Positions 10,801-11,421 of a stretch of 11,421 nt of DNA are shown one piece after another. The stretch is taken from NCBI GenBank assembly GCA_937864935.1, contig CALMDN010000159.1:1-11421 (forward strand), written 5' to 3'. The notes under the pieces are model-generated. The model saw only the letters and a list, made by a program, of their open reading frames with translations, had not been told where the DNA came from and did no database searches. The DNA is from an uncultured Bacteroidales bacterium. Lineage in GTDB: Bacteria > Bacteroidota > Bacteroidia > Bacteroidales > Lentimicrobiaceae. How positions within the stretch are numbered: the first letter of the stretch is position 1; each line of letters begins with the position of its first letter. The position numbers and the translations under genes are program-made.

Positions 10801-11421
10801 AAGCAGCATAGAGCTTTCAGCAGCCATGGTGCAGGGGCCGTTGCCAACAGCTGACAGGGTAAGGATTACACTTCCTGTTGAGATGTCGCCGGCGGAAGGA
10901 ACATAGGTAGGATCAATGTTTCCGTTGTTTACGAAATATCCTGAACCTGAACTGGTCCATGTCAGTGAAGAATAATCACTTGCTGAAGCATCGTTAATCG
11001 TATAGTTATCTCCGGCACAAACATCGGCATTGGATCCGGCGTCTGCAGTCGGTGGAGTTACAACATCCACCGTAATTACATTCGAAGCAACAGAGGTACA
11101 TCCGTTAACATCTGTTACCGTTACAAAGTAGTTGCCCGGAGTGCTGACGATGATATTCTGTGTGGTCTGACCGTTTGACCAGACATAAACGGCATATCCT
11201 GCAGGTGCTGAGAGGGTTACTGTTTCTCCGTCGCACAGGCTGGTCGGCCCGTTGGCTATGATAACAGGAGGTGTTGATGGAGGATAAACATTCACCGCAA
11301 TGATGTTTGACGGATCACTGATGCAACCCATGGCATCGGTAACCTGTACAGAATAGCTGCCTGATACAGTTACAGAGATGTTCTGGGTGATTTCACCGTT
11401 TGACCAGAGATAGGCTGCAAA
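1831..11421 (-). CDS. Giant modular cell-surface protein (SprB-like adhesin class): Ig-like modules, 18 PKD domains, T9SS type B sorting domain; 5' end outside window
   Basis: One uninterrupted frame of 3196 codons ends TAA at 1831-1833 and stays open to the right edge. The first in-window ATG (11331) sits inside an Ig-like domain, between 'GSYSVQVTDA' and 'GC', and no signal peptide follows it, so the true start lies beyond the window. Visible order: two Ig-like domains (residues 1-124, the first partial), 16 tandem modules of about 88 residues (125-1537), 18 PKD domains (1538-3088), and a gliding-motility-associated C-terminal domain (3089-3196). Nearly every module has two cysteines, which could form a disulfide outside the cell. 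I see no catalytic domain. By analogy to SprB and other giant Bacteroidota proteins it should be a long surface adhesin or filament exported by the T9SS. Counting about 36 modules at some 4 nm each gives a thread near 140 nm, which is inference. It lies 36 bp before, and probably is co-transcribed with, a PorP/SprF-family gene. The frame shows no break. Confidence 0.93.
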   Translation of the reverse strand, partial: FAAYLWSNGEITQNISVTVSGSYSVQVTDAMGCISDPSNIIAVNVYPPSTPPVIIANGPTSLCDGETVTLSAPAGYAVYVWSNGQTTQNIIVSTPGNYFVTVTDVNGCTSVASNVITVDVVTPPTADAGSNADVCAGDNYTINDASASDYSSLTWTSSGSGYFVNNGNIDPTYVPSAGDISTGSVILTLSAVGNGPCTMAAESSMLLGFTDAPAAYAGVDFNICEGSNINITTATASNYQTISWSTSGSGTILNGNTLTPTYIPSMLDINSGLVSLTLTASASAPCTIPASDALMVTIHKSPQAFAGNNTSICPPDQYTTLTATASDYNHLLWTTNGTGTFTDPTSLVTVYSPSAADIMNGSVTLNLTAYANAPCTSVSDDIVLILVQDPIANAGADITICEGDNAIINGTASGYQSVFWTTSGSGNIVNGNTLSPTYLPSVTDIANGWVTLTLTANPMAPCASQAIDAMQLNITRSPQVFAGNDVSLCPATPYTTASATAAFYSNLLWSTNGTGTFSNTTTVVTTYTPSASDIANGTVTLTLTGYANSPCSSDSDEIVLLLSNEATANAGPDALICEGNSVSITGASATNYQSLNWATTGTGTIVNGNSLTPMYIPSVADINNGSVILSLTATPIAPCANAASDAMTVTISRTPQIFAGDDTALCPAGPYTTTSATASFFSMLQWTSNGTGSFSTPNALVTTYTPSASDIANGNVTLTLTGFANTPCSNVSDNMVLTLSQPATVNAGADATICEGMQHTISGASASNYQSISWISTGTGVIMNGNTLTPTYIPSLADITNGGVVLSLIATPVAPCSGNITDAMQLTITRTPVVFAGTDAAICPPGSYTVADATASYCAALLWSSSGTGVFSSTSTLVTIYTPSPADIANGTVTLTLTGYANSPCSNTSDEVVLYFVAEAQANAGADAVICEGSQHLISGASASNYSTLTWTSSGSGSFVNNGSLTPTYIPSAADVNNGMVILTLTANPVAPCAVAAADAMILTIERRATANAGPNASTCYGDAYYLGGATASFYSDVLWTTSGTGTFTNPAEVNATYIPSAADLASGTVTLTLNAYGNTPCTDATDFMVLGITPGATVDAGPDDNICFGPAPVTGASATNYASLQWTVSFGTGIIINAGNIMPTYLPSAGDLANGYAILTLTVNPLAPCTDPIADNKTLTISETPIVDAGLDAIICQGSSYTINDATAANYAMLQWSTSGSGTWVNINTLNPTYTPSAADVAAGSVVLTLEATNGSCPVVTDYMQLNIQPEVTVDAGSDADICEGSTYTVFSATATNYSNINWITSGSGSFSNSAVLNPVYTPSAADIAAGSVVLTLTGISSAPCAGSATDNMTLNIRYSPVADAGTDGTVCEGDQYIITGAMAYDYASVIWTSTGTGTFLNGSSLSATYIPSPADIAAGSVTLTLIASNPPCADDTDSQSLTIIQSPLVNAGPDVTICNSCNYTVSGAVVNNAVSYSWSTTGTGTITNGTTLTPTYQPGAGDISNGSATLILTAVSASGCGSFSDEMVIFINQNPDLDFTWEPICEGQPTNFFVDETMTDVNSIAVWHWNFGDGFYANVMNPSHTFPAVGVYEVTLTATDTAGYTSIISHFVQINSSPIAFFSFDTPNCEGNATQFNNLSSTENGYITRWVWNYGDGSANDTIYFPNDPNPEHTYANSGIFEVSLNVLNSYGCENTFSVEVTVTPNPVANFYYTTLCEDLLVNFQDASFPNGAGNIEAWAWNFDDPSSGIFNTSDLEDPQHIFSAPGTYNVTLQITNFNNCTDTITKQVTVGGAPAVEFTWQSSCSEALTSFFADATVINLNAVATFAWEFGDGGISNLQDPQHMYAAGGDYTVMLTITDTAGCSNTVSHLVHVSPLPDAYFSFTAPTCFQTETEFNDLSYTQSGYITEWEWIFGDGNTTIVTFPNNQNVTHQYASAGFYNVTLNITTSEGCEATETIMVEVIPNPVANFINTSSCLGEAVEFTDLSQPNGGGQITGWAWNFGDPTSGVNNTSLLTNPTHVYAQPGTYTVSLIVTTGNSCADTTTRTLTIAPAPVVDFAFTTGCSNDTIQFTSSTYVNMGATLNWMWEFGDGTTSTEADPQHIYLSQGIYTVNLTITDTAGCTASISHPLNVIPGPQAMFSFTAPACSGTDVLFNDMSVANGSVITSWLWDFGDGNTQLINAPGNPDVTHVYANAGVYTVTLSITNLEGCDAETSMDVQVVTGPTAEFEFEPGCLGSPVAFTDLTSTNGGPALVQWLWNFGDPASGTSNTSNLTNPVHVFNLEGTYNVLLTVTSASGCIDTVQHTVVVTPLPLVAFQVTSGTCVESPVSFEPDATVMDLTSIASWEWNFGDGSPTSALPTPTHTYTTVSVYDVTLTVTDLNGCINSITQQVSIGALPVSAFTFVSACADNTTSFTDHSYTVTGEAITAWSWNFNDPNAVPGTDVSTEQNPVYQYAAEGLYNVTLTVTTENGCSGSVTVPVQVFPAPTAAFTYVTNACANGSVGFQDASTSYQGAITAWEWEFEPGYTSILQNPNHIFFHSDSCYNVRLVVTDLRGCIDTLLQQVCVPAGLEVEIEHNVTCFGDTTLFNPVVISPVGDSLVAFEWDFDDLASGIHNTSTLRNPSHYFATPGSYLVSLNTTDENNCVTRIYKRVDVLSLPVPAFSYVAGTCDSTIYFTDNSNGNGATITSWIWNYGDGTSDTLTTAPADVDHFYATAGIFEVSLTTTTANGCEATYTTSVDRMPCITAGFTSLDTLTCERHELTFEDQSFCGNPIDRWEWNFGDGDTLVYTAIQPTVTHIYQLGGTYNVSLVVSTTVAGKTVNDTLVQTVKVLTSPVAAFAVSDVCLNQNTIFTDQSTWTESKISEWSWDFGDPLSVYDTTSMRNPAYLYDRAGLFTASLTVTNEYGCTDTISHQHTVHYLPVADFSYSLACQNNFTLFTDLSDSADAHIEQWWWRFSDSLNMLGLAGVQHPHFTFENTGIYDVELTIVNAFGCADTIAKELTVNPKPTSAFSFTENYENTQGRVLFTNGSIGANAYEWNFGTGIQSFEIDPVIDFTSEGKYEISLITLNEFGCPDTLSMEYNLMFKGLWVPNAFSPNNPNGAVKQFKPVGINIRSYLIEVYDTWGNLLWSSDKLDDNGSPAEGWNGSFNGNMLQQDVYLWKARAVFKDGSIWQGSDVGDNTNIPQKTSGTVTLIR
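1834..2157 (-). other. T9SS type B sorting domain (gliding-motility-associated C-terminal domain) of the giant protein
   Basis: Last 108 residues (3089-3196). The marks are 'LWVPNAFSPNNPNG' at the start, 'FKPVG', 'IEVYDTWGNLLWSSD', 'AEGWNGSFNG', 'QQDVYLWKARAVFKDG' and the end 'SGTVTLIR'. This order matches the conserved gliding-motility-associated C-terminal domain of Bacteroidota, which carries T9SS substrates such as SprB across the outer membrane. Type B domains are known to depend on a PorP/SprF-family partner, which is the next gene downstream. Confidence 0.93.
2158..6810 (-). repeat. Array of 18 PKD domains
   Basis: Residues 1538-3088, about 86 residues per domain. The usual PKD marks recur: a Cys in the first strand, 'F-D-S', a W-x-W pair followed by 'NFGDG' or 'NFGDP', 'P-H-Y', 'AGxYxVTLxVT', and 'GC' before the last strand. 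PKD domains are extracellular beta-sandwich modules used as spacers or binding units in surface proteins. Domains 12, 13, 17 and 18 have an altered FGDG motif (for example 'WEFEPGYTS' in 12 and 'WRFSDSLN' in 17). Two-cysteine pairing holds for most domains; 1, 15 and 18 depart from it. Confidence 0.95.
4480..6810 (-). repeat. Three-domain (alpha-beta-gamma) higher-order repeat covering PKD 1-9, ~777 bp period
   Basis: PKD 1-9 fall into three triads at 6031-6810, 5254-6030 and 4480-5253 (780, 777 and 774 bp). The alpha domains (1, 4, 7) share 'TDTAG' and a plain 'FGDG'. The beta domains (2, 5, 8) share an insertion after GDG and a 'NPxHxYAxAG'-like stretch. The gamma domains (3, 6, 9) share 'PNG' or 'TNG', then 'DP-SG--NTS-L--P-H'. 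The Asn codons of 'NTS' lie at 6160, 5383 and 4609, spaced 777 and 774 bp. PKD 10-18 keep traces of the same types (13 and 16 look gamma-like, 14 beta-like) but lose the regular order. Confidence 0.85.
6811..11049 (-). repeat. Array of 16 tandem ~88-residue beta-sandwich-like modules
   Basis: The array spans 1413 residues (125-1537), an average of 88 per module. Each module has the same order of marks: 'AGxD' near the start, the first Cys ('ICEG' or 'LCP'), 'ASNY' or 'ASFY', a conserved Trp before 'TSGTGTF', 'PTYxPSAADIxNG', 'VxLTLTA', then the second Cys in 'APC' or 'SPC', and a final hydrophobic strand ending at a Pro or acidic junction. All 16 keep both cysteines; module 16 has an extra one (CNSC) and module 9 an extra one before its Trp. 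The pattern is typical of Ig-like stalk modules in giant Bacteroidota surface proteins, but I do not assign a specific family name. The modules are strongly enriched in Thr, Ser, Asn, Ala and Gly. Confidence 0.9.
7864..10782 (-). repeat. Alternating two-module (A/B) higher-order repeat within the 16-module array, ~531 bp period
   Basis: Modules 2-12 alternate. Type A (2, 4, 6, 8, 10, 12) has mostly 'CEG', 'NGNTLTPTY' and 'xPxAPC'. Type B (3, 5, 7, 9, 11) has mostly 'CPP' or 'CPA', 'FYSxLLW', 'VTTYTPSASDIANG' and 'GYANSPC'. The first-Cys codons of the A modules lie at 10750, 10219, 9691, 9160, 8629 and 8098, giving steps of 531, 528, 531, 531 and 531 bp. The region is 2919 bp, or 5.5 units. 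This fits growth by duplication of a two-module unit followed by divergence; modules 11 and 12 are the least typical. Confidence 0.85.
11050..11421 (-). repeat. Two Ig-like domains of the 'SNG-TTQN' type in the giant protein (first one cut by the window edge)
   Basis: Visible residues 1-124. The first copy starts mid-domain with 'AAYLWSNGEITQNISV' and continues to 'GSYSVQVTDAMGC'. The second has 'CDGETVTLSAPAGY', then 'YVWSNGQTTQNIIVS' and 'GNYFVTVTDVNGC'. The shared order (W-SNG, TTQNI, G-Y-V-VTD, GC) resembles Ig-like/SprB-type repeats of Bacteroidota surface proteins. More copies probably lie upstream. The link to the next array is a proline-rich VTPP. Confidence 0.8.

Noticed and set aside
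6811..11049. Regular repeats resembling a CRISPR or satellite array
   Set aside because: The period is 265 or 531 bp, copies are diverged at the DNA level, the frame is kept throughout, and conservation follows protein motifs. It is a coding domain array.
1831..11421. Possible frameshifts or internal breaks in the giant gene
   Set aside because: Domain motifs follow one another at the expected spacing in a single frame from the right edge to the TAA, with no stop.

Overview
The window reads as chromosomal DNA of a member of the Bacteroidota. All three genes belong to the type IX secretion system (T9SS) world, which is specific to that phylum: a secreted protein with a type A C-terminal sorting domain, a PorP/SprF-family outer membrane protein, and a giant PKD-rich surface protein with a type B (gliding-motility-associated) C-terminal domain. 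I cannot name genus or species from the sequence.

Layout. Positions 1-411 (+) hold the 3' end of a gene whose start lies left of the window; it encodes the end of a Ycf48/BNR-like propeller protein plus a type A sorting tail. Positions 412-684 are a non-coding gap between two convergent genes, with a stem-loop terminator at 612-633 and a small perfect palindrome at 538-553. Positions 685-1794 (-) encode a complete PorP/SprF-family protein. Positions 1831-11421 (-) are one uninterrupted reading frame of 3196 visible codons that runs off the right edge. Its first ATG in the window (11331) lies inside a domain and is not the true start.

The giant protein is built almost entirely of beta-sandwich-like modules. 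In order from the N-terminal side of the visible part they are: two Ig-like domains with a 'SNG-TTQN' signature (the first cut by the edge), 16 tandem modules of about 88 residues, 18 PKD domains of about 86 residues, and a 108-residue type B sorting domain. Both arrays contain a second level of order. Modules 2-12 alternate between two subtypes, giving a 528-531 bp unit. PKD 1-9 are three copies of a three-domain unit of 774-780 bp. The 16-module array has only eight Lys/Arg residues in about 1413, all in even-numbered modules and nearly all at the junction to the next module.

How the genes work together. The giant gene and the porP/sprF-like gene lie 36 bp apart on the same strand, in the order known for sprB-sprF in Flavobacterium, where SprF is needed to secrete the giant adhesin SprB. 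The simplest reading is a two-gene unit: a long surface adhesin and its dedicated outer-membrane T9SS partner. The left-hand gene is an independent T9SS substrate. I found no RNA genes, mobile elements or CRISPR arrays.
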